This document shows positions 33,636-45,106 of a DNA stretch of 64,000 nucleotides, one piece after another. A model generated the notes under the pieces. That model worked only from the letters and a program-made list of their open reading frames with translations, was not told where the DNA came from and made no database searches. Each line of letters begins with the position of its first letter. The stretch's first letter is position 1. Where the stretch lies: the NCBI GenBank assembly GCA_025093985.1, contig JACAAK010000022.1, positions 1 through 64,000 of the forward strand, read 5' to 3'. The stretch is from Calvatia gigantea (Eukaryota > Basidiomycota > Agaricomycetes > Agaricales > Lycoperdaceae). The translations under genes were made by a program, and so were the position numbers.

Positions 33636-35409
33636 ATGTCTTGAAAAGAGAAATGTCCCTCACACCCTCCTTCCTCTCCTGAATGATCATTTTATATCCC
33701 AACTCAACAATCCTTTGAATTATCTACCATACCACTGCCTCAATGTGCTCACCAATTAGAAGGACCTTCAGTGCCTTACTTGGAAAGAATCTACCACACC
33801 CCATACATGAGATCTCAGAAACCAAAGTTACTACAAGAACTACCCACACCCACAAGGAAATCTAATGAACCTGAACCCCCTAAGCCATCTCAAAGTGGCA
33901 AATTCAACTATTTTCAACCCAATTCACCCAAACAACGTCCATCACAGGAATCTCCACTACAAATACCATCCAGAGCCATATTCTCTCCCCAATTTGGAAT
34001 TGAAAACCCCCAGACATTACTATCTATCCTCAAAGATGACTCAGACAACAAGACATTCCATCAGCTGCCCAAACATCCAGATGAAGTATCAGACTTCTCC
34101 AACAGAGAAGGAGACCACTTTCTATATGCTCCAGACACCCTCGAATACCCAGACATATCTGGTTTTGAATTACAAGAACTAGTACATCCAGAAACTGAAA
34201 TGATGGTTACTTCAACTTAAACTCAAACTCAAACAAGTACTCAGCCACCTAACCAACCACCTTCTGGTGCAACACCCAATATTTGGAATTGGAGTACAAA
34301 GACCTCCCAGTAGAAGGTCCCTTAGTAGAGGTCGAAGAGGTAGAGTGCTCCCTCCCTCCCCTCCATCCTCACAAAGTCCCAGCAATGTTCCATCTACTCT
34401 GTCCTCTTTCTTGCTTAGAGGAGAAGATGGAGGCAGATGAAGACATCAAACTCCCACTATACAATTTGTAGGAAATAATAGAAACTTAAAAGAAATTGGA
34501 CAAAAACCCCCAAACTTTGACAAAATTAACCCAAGATTTAAAACTTGGTGGATGCTAGTCAAGAACTATCTCAAAATGAATCCAAGAGCATTTATGGACA
34601 ATCAACACTAGATCAGATTCATCCTCAGCCTTATGGTCAAAGGGAAAGCTGGATCCTGGTCAGAGCAATACTACAAAAGCTGAATTACTGATGCTTGTGG
34701 AAGACCTATCCCTTGGAGATACTCTACATTCAAAGAATTCGAAATGGAAATCCTCAAACACTTTACCCCAGTAGATGAACAAATCACCACTCAAAGACAA
34801 TGGTATGAATTAAGACAAAACAAATCCTCTGCAGCCAATTTTAATCTTGAATTTCAATGTCTTGCATCAATTGGAGGGATCCAAGACAACAAAGCATTAA
34901 TCGAGCAATACAAATGTGGACTCAACCCTTCTCTAGCCAGAGAAGTGTGGACAAGAAAAGAAGGAGCATCCAAAACCATCACTGAATAGTACACTAATGC
35001 TGTATGATGAGACTCAATCAACCATTAAGCTGATACAATGTGGCCTCGAAATTTCTCTAGAAATCCAACCCCTTATCAACCATCATGATTCCCTCAACAA
35101 AATTATCACACTCATTTTCAACTAAACAATCAACCTAGATGAACAATACATGAAATACAAATGGAATCACAAGACTACTACAAGCTACCTTATGAAGATA
35201 AAGAACCATACTATCTGGAGCAAGAACTAGACAATGAAAACCCTGATCCTGAGGATCCTGAACTGCAACTCAATGCTGTATTCACTGCTGAGCAAGTTGC
35301 TCACTACAAAGCCAGAAAATGTATAGGATGTGGAAAATTCAGGTATCTTATCAGCAACTGCCCAAATCCTGACCCAAACCTATCTAAGGATAAACCACCT
35401 CCCAGATGA
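33636..35409 (+). pseudogene. gag of gypsy D
   Basis: The gag begins at ATG 33636, and its third codon is already TGA (CGA in B). Open parts lie at 33771-34220, 34744-34989 and 35161-35409. The knuckle near 35321-35360 reads CIGCGKFRYLISNC, so its histidine is lost. A TGA at 34681 is shared with B at 11528, either by inheritance or as a repeated CpG mutation. Confidence 0.75.
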
Positions 35410-35519
35410 CCTAACCCTCCACAACGAAGATTCATGCAACTACCACAATACTCATGACCTCCGCTGCTGCCACAACCCTCATGAAACTACTTCAGCTTCA
35501 CCCTGAACCAAACCCAAAA

Positions 35520-35974
35520 AATCTCTGCACTAGATATTCAAGCCATGATTAGAGAACTTCCAACTGATGAATGAATGGAATTCAGGGAAGCCTACATTAC
35601 CAACCCAACACTCAAACCCTTTAGGGATTTTTGAAGGCATTACCCAATCTTGAAAAAGAATTGCTGAATGACCCACAAATTAACCTGATCAAACTCCCCA
35701 CTTCAAACAACAAAGCATCAATCTTCCTTTCTATCAAATTGAACCAGAACCATCTATGAAATATTGCAGTCACCATATTAATCAACTCAGGAGCTCAAGG
35801 AAACTTTATCTCCTCTATATTTGCTAATACTCATGGACTACAAACCCATACCATTGACCAACTTATCAAAGTATCCAATGCAGATGGAACCCCCAACGAA
35901 AATGGATCAATCTATGAAAGCATTGAGCTAAACACTTTAATTGATGGAAAACAATGTCATTTTGAAGCCTATGT
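35520..35974 (+). pseudogene. Start of pol (protease) of gypsy D
   Basis: The translation matches C at 26790-27265, including the LINSGAQGNFISS protease motif near 35785, where the catalytic aspartate has become asparagine. It breaks off in mid-domain at 35974, at the border of element E. Confidence 0.7.
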
Positions 35975-36279
35975 TGTTGTGAACTTTCACTGATCATATC
36001 GCATTCTTTATCCATCTACATTCCTATCTCCTATGTACCTGTTTCAGCTATTTCCTACTGAGCGATCTCCGAGTATGACTCTAACTAACTACAATGCCAT
36101 CCCTATCAGACATTTCATGTAGTTCCCCATCCATTCAACTGGATGTTCTTGTAGTATTTAAGTGTACATACATACTCATGTATTTGGTATGCTTAACCAT
36201 CTAGTTCTTCTCCCCTTACTCACCCTCAAGACTTAGCCTAAGCTACAATCTAAGGTCTTATTAGACTAAGGTTGTAACA
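35975..36279 (+). repeat. 5' LTR of gypsy E
   Basis: It reads TGTTGTGAACTTTC to GGTTGTAACA, 305 bp, with a TATTTAAGTG box near 36157. It is followed by TTTGGTTAAGTGTCC, a candidate primer-binding site that I could not assign to a tRNA. Confidence 0.82.
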
Positions 36280-36358
36280 TTTGGTTAAGTGTCCCCACCT
36301 CACCTTGCAAGGAGTAGGCTGAAACAGGCCTGAACAGAAGCAACCTAGGAGCTAGTAT

Positions 36359-37480
36359 ATGAGCTCAAACCCAGATGAATACAGAGAACCAAATCTCGAA
36401 GTCACTGATGATGAATCCAAAACATCAGATGAAGAAGAAATAGGGAACCCCAAAGTACCTGAAGAAACACACAACGAACTCGGAGTAAACCCAGCAGAAG
36501 AAGAAGTATTTTCAGAACTTCTAAACGAACTCGACCTAGCAGAGGAAGAGATAGCCCATCAGGAGAAATCAGATGAATCAAGCTCAGACAAAACAAAATC
36601 AGAATCAGAAACTGACTCCAACATGACCAACAACACAGTAGTACCCACGACAATGCCCAGTGGGAAAAGCCTAGTGCCAGACCTGGTATTTTTTGACAGC
36701 ACCTGCACCAAGTTTGATGACTGGTAGAGAGCAATGACACTCTTCATGAAATTCAACAAGATAGTCTCAGCAGACGATAAAGCCATAGCAGTTCTAGCCA
36801 GACTGCAAGGAGGGACTGCAGGAGCATATGCAGCTATGAGAGCACCAGCTATCCTGGAATCTGAAGATTCAGTAGACTAGAAGGTTTTCTCTGAAGAATT
36901 TAGAAGAACCTTCTCAGATGATACCTCAAACAGCAAAGCAGAATGGCAGATCAAAAAATTCAAACAAGGAAACTGAAACACTGCAGACTACCTAATCAAA
37001 TTCGAAGTGTTGAAAAGCAAAGCCAAGACCAATAGCAAGCATGCCATGTTCCTACTTAGGAAGAATGCCCAACAAGATATCATACATACGATCATGGGCT
37101 ATTCACCTTCAGCCAGACTGGACACATATGCGGAATGGAAAGAGGCCATATTGTCCATCGGACAAGGATATGAGGCATCTGAATACTGAGGAGACAGGAA
37201 AACGAACACTGGCACCACCTATGGAGGAATGGGTGAGCCCATGGAGATAGGAAGCAGGTGTCACATCTTTAACGACAAAGGAGAACCAAAGTGCTACAAC
37301 TGTGGCATTTTTGGCCACATCGCCAAAGATTGCAAAAAGCCCAAGGGGTTAATATGCTACAACTGTGGAAAAAAGGGGCATATAGCCAAAGCCTGCACCA
37401 CACCCAAGAAGATCCAAGTCCAAGGAGTAGAGGAGGCTACCAACAAAGAGGGAAAGGATTTTTCCAAAGACTCCAAGTAG
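36359..37480 (+). pseudogene. gag of gypsy E with two zinc knuckles
   Basis: The frame from ATG 36359 to TAG 37478 has stops near 36725, 36878, 36976 and 37187. The first 100 residues are very acidic. The core (VVPTTMPSGK to the gag helix region) is Ty3-like. Two CCHC knuckles stand in tandem near 37290-37395: CYNCGIFGHIAKDC and CYNCGKKGHIAKAC, both intact. Pol continues in the -1 frame, which overlaps the end of gag. Confidence 0.8.
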
Positions 37481-37914
37481 GCACTACCTCGAGAGTCAAA
37501 AAGCTTGTATCTAGGATATCAGACAAATTCTACATGATTCCTCAGAGAAGAAAGTGCGAACTGAATCTAAAAGGAAAAATACAAACAGCAGGGAAGGAGA
37601 TAACAGTCAACACCATCATAGACTCAGGGTGTACAACCAGCAGCATCAGCAAAAAACTGGTAGACGAAGAAGGACTCCCTACCCGGAAATTGGAACGACA
37701 AATTGTGGTACTAAACACAGACAGAACACCTAACCAAGGTGGAAAAGTAACGGAGACCACCATGATTGACATTGACATCCAGGGACATAAGGAACAAATC
37801 GAGGCCTCAGTCATACAACTACAGGATAGAGCAGAAATCTTTTTAGGACATGATTGGCTAGTCAAACATAACCCGGAGGTAGACTGGAACAACGGAGAAA
37901 TCAAGTTCACCTGA
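37291..37914 (+). CDS. Protease region of gypsy E (gag-pol -1 frame)
   Basis: This frame is -1 relative to gag and is open across the gag stop. The protease proper starts near 37560 with TVNTIIDSGCTTSSIS (active site D-S-G) and has IFLGHDWLVKHNP near 37840. It ends at TGA 37912. The overlap with gag suggests synthesis by ribosomal frameshifting. An A-AAA-AAG heptamer in the gag frame lies at about 37370, and a T-rich GATTTTTCC near 37458. Confidence 0.7.
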   Translation: MLQLWHFWPHRQRLQKAQGVNMLQLWKKGAYSQSLHHTQEDPSPRSRGGYQQRGKGFFQRLQVGTTSRVKKLVSRISDKFYMIPQRRKCELNLKGKIQTAGKEITVNTIIDSGCTTSSISKKLVDEEGLPTRKLERQIVVLNTDRTPNQGGKVTETTMIDIDIQGHKEQIEASVIQLQDRAEIFLGHDWLVKHNPEVDWNNGEIKFT

Positions 37915-38079
37915 TGTCCACCAGACTGCCAATTTCCCCATCAGAACATTCCTATCACTGAAAAGCTGCGAAGTATAACTGCCACGGAAGACCTATGGGA
38001 AGAAGAAGACGAGCCAGACCCGACCAAACCGGAAGACCTACCAGACTACGTATAACCATTCACACACTTATTCAACAAA

Positions 38080-39700
38080 ACGACATTCGACAAACTCCCA
38101 GAATGAACTGAATGGGACCACAAAATAGTCTTAACAGAAGATGCCCCAAAAGAAATAAGTGTGGGGACATACAACATGACGGTTAAAGAGCAAGACGAAC
38201 TCAAGTCATTCATCAAGGAAAACCTAGAATCAGGACAAATATGACCATCAAAGTCCCCATATGCAGTGCCAACATTCTTCATCCTGAAGAAAGACGGGTC
38301 CAAAAGGCTGATCCAGGACTATAGATGGCTAAACAACATGGTCGTCAAAGACAAAACACCACTGCCAAGAATTGGCGAAGTAATTGACAAGCTTGGAAAA
38401 GCCAAATACTTCAACAAGCTGGACATCATCTGGGAATACAACAATGTCAGGATCAAAGAAGGAGATGAATGGAAGGCTGCCTTCCTCACCAATGAAGGAC
38501 TCTTCAAACCAACGGTCATGTACTTTGGCCTAAGCAACTCGCCAGAGACATTCTCCAGAATGATGACAAGTATCTTCTGTGACCTCTTACAAAACGGAGA
38601 CATCATAAACTATATGGATGACTTCGCCATCCTGGGAGACACTAAGGAGCAACTAAAAGAATGGATAGTATAATTTCTGGAACGAGCAGCCCAGTACAAT
38701 CTATACTTCAAACGAACCAAGTGTATTTTTGATGCAGAAGAAATCCCCATGCTAGGAGTTAGGGTAGGACATGGATGAATCGAAATGGAAGAAGACAAAG
38801 TAAAATTGGTACAAGAATGGCCTGAACCCAAAAACACCAAGGGGGTAGAAAGGTTCCTGGGTTTTGCAAACTATTATCGATGCTTCATCAAAAACTTTAG
38901 CACAATTGTGGGACCCCTAAACAAACTCAAAGGAGCAACCACATGGGAATGGACGCAAGAGCACCAGGACTCATTCAATCAACTCAAGAAATGCATCACC
39001 AAGGAACTGGTCCTGACACTACCACAAAGGCACGGCCAATTCAGAGTAGAAGTCAATGCATTGGATTATGCATTAGGGGGGGTACTTTCACAGCTACAAG
39101 AAGAAAAATGGCATCCCATTGCTTTCACATCACAAACCCTGTCACCAGCAGAACAGAACTATAAAATATACGACAAAGAATTACTAGCTATTGTCCATGC
39201 CTTAAAAGAATGGAGACATTATCTCTTAGATGCTGAAGAACAATTTGAAATCTGGATGGACCATGAAAACCTGAAGTATTACTGAGAGCCACAGAAACTA
39301 AATGGGCGACAAGCATGGTGGTATCTGTGACTGCAAGACTACGACTTCATGCTACAACATGTACCAGGGAAAACAAACATAAAAGCTGACCTCCTATCCC
39401 AAATCCACCAAATGCCAGAAGAACAAGAAGATAAACTAGTCACCATGATTCGGGAAAGCTGGCTACAGGCCAAAGGCACAGACAGCACGATACTCCTACA
39501 AGTGGAACTATTCATCGAACCAAACTTCCTAGAACAAATTTGAACCCGGACCCAGTGAGAAACAGTAGTCCTAACTGAGCTAAAGAAACAAGGGTCCCAA
39601 CTCACCGAAGATGGCGGAATAATCTACAAACAGAATAGTGCATACGTTCCACCTGATCTGAAACTATGAGAGGAAGTCCTAATACAGTACCATGACATCC
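38080..39700 (+). pseudogene. Reverse transcriptase and RNase H of gypsy E
   Basis: The RT is open at 38266-38673, with FFILKKDGSKRLIQDYR, YFGLSNSPETF and an intact NYMDDFAIL catalytic box. After a TAG near 38671 the thumb and RNase H continue at 38785-39285 (FRVEVNALDYALGGVL, ELLAIVHALKEW, IWMDHENLKYY). The first RNase H aspartate appears as N. The connection lies at 39349-39543. Confidence 0.82.
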
Positions 39701-39729
39701 TAGATGCAGGACAACCAGGACAACACAGG

Positions 39730-40941
39730 ATGATGGAGTTAATCAGCCAGGACTACTGGTGGCCATCAATACAAAAGGACATAAAGAAATATATCCAAGG
39801 ATGCCAAGCCTGTCAAAGGGCCAAGTCTAGAATGACACCACTCAAATCACCACTACATCCCCTCCCAATACCAAATGGACCCTGGGAGGAAATTAGTATC
39901 GATATGATCGGGCCACTGCCAGAATCTAAAGGGAAAGATGTAATACTAGTCATTGTGGATCGCTTCACGAAAATGATACAACTCTCAGCAACAACCACAG
40001 ATACATCATCTAAGGACATTGCAAGGATATACCGGGACGAAATATGGAAGCTACACAGACTGCTGAGGAAAGTACTCAGTGACCGAGGACCTCAATTCGC
40101 ATCAGAATTCACCAAAGAGCTGTTCAAGGGGCTTGGCATCAAACGAAATCTATCAACGGCATATCATCCACAAACAGATGGACAAACCAAACACATCAAC
40201 AGAGAAGTAGAGACCTATATCCACCTGTACTGCAACTATGACCAGGATGACTGGGTGGAGTGGCTCCCCATTGTGGAATTTCAGTACAATGACAAACGAC
40301 ATGGAAGGACACAAGAAATGCCTTTTTTCCTAAACTATGGAAGGAATCCATGGAAAGACAAGAATGAGCCAACAATGAACAACCCTGTCACCACAGCATT
40401 CCTGGAACAACTACAGCACACCCGAGACAATGCCTCATCGGCACTACAGACATACCAAGAAAAGATGAAACAGCAACATGACTGCAGTAAAACCCACACC
40501 AGCATTTATCAAACAGGAGATAAAGTATGGTTAGAAAACACCAATATCCATACCAATCAATCATCAAAGAAGCTAGGCCAAAAATGGTATGGACCTTTCC
40601 TTATTAAGGAAAAGATAGAAGAAGTAGCATATCAGCTGAAACTGCTGGATGGATGGGCCATCCATGATGTATTCAACAAACAGCTCCTGATGCCAGCACA
40701 CCAGGCGGAGTTCCTGAGTCAAAAACAACCATCAGCACCCAACCCAGTGATCATCAACAATGAGGAAGAATATGAAGTAGATGAGATCCATGGACAATGA
40801 AAACGAGGAAGGGGCTATCAATTCCTGGTCCACTGGAAGGGGTACAGCAATGAAGAAGATACGTAGACAGCAGAGTCTAACCTGGGAAATGCTAAAGACA
40901 CCATAAGAGACTACCTAAAAAGGCATCCGGAGGATACCCAT
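39730..40941 (+). pseudogene. Integrase and chromodomain of gypsy E
   Basis: The ORF at 39730-40800 holds the zinc-binding end (CQACQRAKSRM) and the core, with SIDMIGPLPE and LSDRGPQFASEF. The third catalytic site reads DGQTKHIN, so the usual glutamate is lysine. After a TGA at 40798 the chromodomain continues (EYEVDEIHGQ, then YQFLVHWKGYSNEEDT), with one more stop near 40864. Confidence 0.82.
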
Positions 40942-41007
40942 AAAAGAGGGGGCAGAAAACACAAAAAAGCAGCAAACAAACAACCCAGACAAAGAAACTA
41001 AACAGAC

Positions 41008-41997
41008 ATGCCTGCCTCCCAATTTAACTGTATCGCTATCGACTCCCTCGTTCATCCTACACCCACCAGAATCTCCTCCCTTCCATTCCCCAAACCAGGC
41101 AACAGCCAAGCACCTGCCTTCCAGGGAACCCATTTCAATCTCGCTAAAACACTGTCCCCTGCACAAGGACTCCTTGAAGCCTTGCTCAAAGATGTCGACA
41201 AGGCAACCAATAGCGAAATCGAGAACATTACTGCCCAGAACAAACAACTGGTAGTAAACTGGCACATTACCCTCGCCACCACTTGCATCACCTTCACCAA
41301 TATGTATGCCGGATTCACCAATGCCTCCTCCTCCACCAACCAGCATATTCCCACCATCTTCCAAGCACTAGACCAGTCCACCCTCACCCCTAATGAAAAA
41401 GATCGCATCCAAGGGCTCCAAAGCCGAATCGATTTGGGCCTTGAAGTCTTTAACCACCTTGACATTGCCAACATATTCCTAGAACTTGCTGACATAGCCA
41501 TGAAATTACTTGGAAGGGACAAGTCAAATGAAGACCCCGACATCAACACCTTGGTCGACAAAATTCATATCACCCTTTCCAAACTACATGACACCATTAA
41601 CCCCACACCACCGACCCGCACTGATACCCCTATGGACGAGGAAGCCATGGTTTCAATGAAAGAAGAAGTCAATGCCCTCCACCGCTTCATTAAAACCATC
41701 ACACCACTGCAACTTGTATCGGTTTTTCTTCCACCTGCAAGATTCTGCACTGTACTGCCAGGACAAGAAAAGGACCAACATTATTGGAACTCGATAGTCA
41801 AGAACTACTGGGACAGCTCCACTACCACTGACTTCCCATACAATGGTGTCCCAGTCCCTATCTGGCAAGATGGGTGAAGCCACTCACCCATCTTCTTAGC
41901 ACATTCCAACAAAGGAAAGTTCCTCATCACCGCCACTAAAAAAGCACTCGCTGCTGCAGTTGTGAATGGAGACTTCAATGAGCTTCCTGAGGCATGA
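41008..41997 (+). CDS. Accessory 3' ORF of gypsy E
   Basis: An intact 289-residue ORF (41008-41877) lies between the chromodomain and the 3' LTR. Beyond the TGA at 41875 the same frame is open to TGA 41995, so the ancestral protein may have been about 329 residues. It has a helical, leucine-rich middle and an acidic DTPMDEEAM stretch, and no signal peptide or membrane span. Residues 77-80 read QNKQ. Residues 245-248 read RFCT, followed ten residues later by YW. Both motifs and their order match the accessory ORF of B and C. Function is unknown. Confidence 0.6.
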
Positions 41998-42015
41998 AGC
42001 CTAATTGGGGGGTAT

Positions 42016-42322
42016 TGTTGTGAACTTTTCACCAATCATATCATACTCCTTACTTCATCTACATTCCAATCTCCTATGTACCTGTTTCAGCTATTCCTGC
42101 CTGTGCAACCTCCGAGCTCTGACTCATAACTACTATGCCATAGTCATCAGACATTTCATGTAGTTATCTCCATCCATTTAACTGGATGTTTCTTCTGTAT
42201 TTAAGTGTACATACATACTCCTGTATTCGGTATGCTTAACCACTTAGTTCCTCTCCCCTTACTCACCCTCAAGTCTTAGCCTAAGTTGCAACCTGAGGTT
42301 AACTCAGACTAAGGTCATAACA
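42016..42322 (+). repeat. 3' LTR of gypsy E
   Basis: It begins TGTTGTGAACTTTTC and ends GGTCATAACA, preceded by a GGGGGG polypurine tract (42006-42012). Compared with the 5' LTR it has many substitutions and small gaps, well over the divergence expected if the coding ORFs are still largely open. Confidence 0.82.
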
Positions 42323-43520
42323 AGTATCCAGGCCAATTGATCAACACTATAGGTGCAAAATTCTTGACTAGCATGGGCAGGCTGGAGTCAGCCTGCATTA
42401 GGGCCTCCATTATCTTCTTACAAATAGAAGGTGACATAAGATCAATGGATCTGGGGTGCAGCTTGGCATTCCCAGAGTATTCAGGGCCTATGAGAGCCCA
42501 GAGAGAGGGTGATTGGGAGACAGGGTCTTAATCCTGTAATCTAACTGAATAGCAAGCTTCTTGAGATGAAGTTGGATAGGGATGAGGCCCGCAAATAACT
42601 CTGCAGCCCCAGTAGAAGCAGTCCAGAAGGCACCTGTGATCCATAAGGCCGCCTGACACTACATGGAATTCAGGCTCTTAAGGGCCACCTTGTAGCATGA
42701 CCCCTTGAAGAACCAGAGTTTGAAGCTGTACATTGCGATAGGCACAATGTATGACCAATACAGTAGGCACTTCTGCATAGGCTGTAAACCCCTAGTAGAA
42801 TTACCAAGCATCTTCATGGCCTTCACTGTGGAAAGTGCTTTAGTGGAGTAATATCAAATGTACTCTTTGAAATTGAGCCTGTGATTGAAATAGAAGCCCA
42901 AATACCTCCAATAGGCCTTGGGCTATAGTGGTATATCACCCATGAATGGGGCAAACCCCAGGTCAATAGGCAGATTGACATCTCTATGCTTTCAGAAGAA
43001 GTGAAAGACCTTGGACTTGTCATGTTTAAGTACCAAGGCAAAACACTCAAAGAGCCAAAATATCACCCTATATGCCTCCTTAAGAGATGCAAGGTTGGAG
43101 TTCCAGTCCTTGGACTGTACAATGATAGTATTATTATCTATGTATGACAAAAGAGTAGTCCCAAGATGAGATACCTCCCTGTTGAAGAGCTACATCAGCA
43201 GAGTGATATACAAGGCTAAAAGGACTGGAAAAAGGGCAGAACTCTGCCCTATCCCTATGTTTACATTAAATGGCTTGAACTTGAAGGAGTTTCAGCAATA
43301 CTGGGTCTTCCATCCTACCAAGTAGTTAGTAAAGAACCCAACTACCTCAGGGATGAATCCTTGCTTGCATAGTATTGCCACCAACATTTCATAGTGCAAC
43401 AAAGGAAAGAACTACACAATGTCAAAAGCCATTATGCTAGTCTTGAGACCTTTTGCTCAACCTGCTCTAATAATGTGGATGAGCATCAGGCCTGCATCTT
43501 CAGTGGATTTCTAGATCACA
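42323..43520 (-). mobile_element. Old LINE fragment (ORF2, minus strand)
   Basis: On the minus strand this aligns with the ORF2 of the LINE at 57351-61253, from the RT palm region (near 43500) to the segment before RNase H (near 42330). It is strongly CpG-depleted and full of stops. Landmarks such as TACTGGGTCTTCCATCC (near 43300) match the LINE around 59260 in reverse. Both ends are truncated by neighbouring elements. Confidence 0.78.
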
Positions 43521-43644
43521 CCTCCAAGCTGGTAATGAACTCAGGCTCTTACCTCCATCTTCTGTATCTGTGTCTGTGTCTATGTCTGAGCTTTTTCTCT
43601 ACCCATCCTTTACTCTTTTCTCTCTCTCTGTGTCTTTCTTGACA
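43521..43644. repeat. Pyrimidine-rich junction with GTGTCT repeats
   Basis: A short stretch of TCTGTG and CTCTCT-like repeats lies between the old LINE fragment and copia Co3. No coding signal is visible. Confidence 0.4.
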
Positions 43645-44042
43645 CTATTTCGAGTGGAATGCCTCCTCTCAATGCCACACTGCTCTGTGAACTTCAGGAA
43701 GGCTTTAGACATGTATTTACCACCTTTATCATCCTATAGAGCATAAATTTTGTGACCCAGCTGGTTCTCAGTCCAGGATTTGTAGGATTTGAATGCTTCA
43801 AAGACTCTTGACTTGGATTTGAGCAGGTAGACTGCTTGAAAATGTGTAGAGTCATCAATAAAGGTAATCCAGTACTTATAGCCTTGGTAGGAAGCAGCTG
43901 GGAGCGGTCTATAAAGGTTTGAGTGCACTAGGTCAAGAGGGGCTTGAGTATAGCTGGTGGAAGAGGGAAATGGATGGGCATGTATCTTTTCTGCAAGACA
44001 AGGCTCACAGATGGGGTCAGGGAATGCTTCAAACTCAAGTTT
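43645..44042 (-). pseudogene. Integrase fragment of copia Co3
   Basis: The minus-strand translation has PLPAASYQGYKYWITFIDDSTHFQAVYLLKSKS, split only by normal codons, and a downstream YDDKGG-like motif. This corresponds to residues 360-430 of the Co1 polyprotein. The next part, including the catalytic glutamate, is lost at 43645. Confidence 0.75.
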
Positions 44043-45106
44043 TTTTTTTTTTTTTTTAAATCAAGGCTTACGCCAATTTACGAAGTATAGGGCCCTCCCC
44101 TTTGGGGAAGACCCTATTGACCCGTGCCCTTGCGGGACGGACATTAGCTATTACACTGGACCCTGGAATCAACTTAGACTCTAACCTGGCTTAGTCAACC
44201 AGGAGAACCGACAGAGGATTTAGTTCGCCCTCGAGCCAGGTCGTGGGAGACTGTCCCAGCCTGCTACAGCCCTTGCTTCACTAGGGAGTTCATATAGAGC
44301 CCCAGCTACTAGAGTTTCCTGTTCCCAGGCAGGTGGTTCGATTTTTTTTGCCAACTGGCTCGGATCCCCACCTGTCCAAGGTCTCTGCCTTGCCCAGCAG
44401 CCAACCATATTGTGCATTCGTGGACATTGCCACAATATGGAGTTATTTCAGTATCTGTAGTTCCCCAGCCTAATGCAGTGCAGCTGAACTAGCAACTTTT
44501 TTTCCGGTACACACCGGTCTGCTGATGCCTGATTCCCACCATTGCAGGCCACAGAGTACCTACTACCGCTGACTAACAACCACTACTACTCTGGTTTATG
44601 CCGGCAGCACCCGGACCAGGATTTCATGGTGGACGGTGGTGTGGCCCATATTTGGACATTCCACTGTTTTTGTTACTATTCCCTCACTTACTGCGCCCTA
44701 TGCTTTCGCTCCCATAATGGGTACAACTAGATCTAGTAATTAAGATCCAGCCAATTTGGGCTCTGATGAGGATTCCCCCTGCCCTCAGCCAGCCCAGATT
44801 TCAGAGGAGTTACACCCCATTCCCCAGATACCACTGAGATTTAACCTGACAGGAGATGCCACCTCCAGGGGATTGCCTACTTCCCACATTCAGGCCAGAG
44901 ATCAAGACCCCCACCAAACATTCCCAGGACCTGATTTACCAAGTCTGAGAACCGAGCACATGACTGTAACACCTGATATCTCATGCACCTTTCCCTACTT
45001 TAATGTACAGGGGTTGAGAGGGAGTCGAACCCTCAACATGTCCGGTAGCTGCACAGCCACCTTTTTCCAGTCTTTGGTGGTGATACCACTGGGCTATGGA
45101 GGCCCT
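44043..45106 (-). mobile_element. tRNA-headed SINE of about 1.06 kb with LINE-like 3' tail
   Basis: On the minus strand the element starts with a tRNA-like head at about 45104-45008. It has box A TAGCCCAGTGGT, box B GGTTCGACTCC, and a perfect T-arm with GAGGG paired to CCCTC. It ends in a poly(A) tail, seen as T's at 44041-44057. Before the tail it carries TAAATTGGCGTAAGCC, nearly the same as the 3' end of the resident LINE. Flanking copies of TTCAAACTCAAGTTT (44028-44042 and 45107-45121) are the target duplication. Its unlinked middle has no ORF. It was probably transcribed by RNA polymerase III and moved by the LINE. Confidence 0.8.

Larger units (their letters stand above)
33332..35974 (+). 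mobile_element. Gypsy D, 5' part only, cut by element E
   Basis: D is another member of the B/C family. It has a leader, gag and the start of protease, and is truncated at 35974 where the LTR of E begins. The rest of D is not seen on the other side of E. Confidence 0.8.
35975..42322 (+). mobile_element. Gypsy E, chromodomain element with an extra 3' ORF
   Basis: E has LTRs at 35975-36279 and 42016-42322 and the order gag, protease, RT, RNase H, integrase, chromodomain, accessory ORF. The ORFs are long, but each gene has one or more stops. Two features are odd. The flanks TATGT and AGTAT do not form a duplication, with gypsy D on the left and an old LINE on the right. The two LTRs also differ far more than the open reading frames would suggest. 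The element may be a recombinant of two copies. Confidence 0.82.

Noticed and set aside
45008..45104. A genuine tRNA gene on the minus strand
   Set aside because: The A and B boxes and T-arm are tRNA-like, but no good acceptor stem closes the molecule. The unit is the head of a longer element with poly(A) and target duplications, so it is a SINE.
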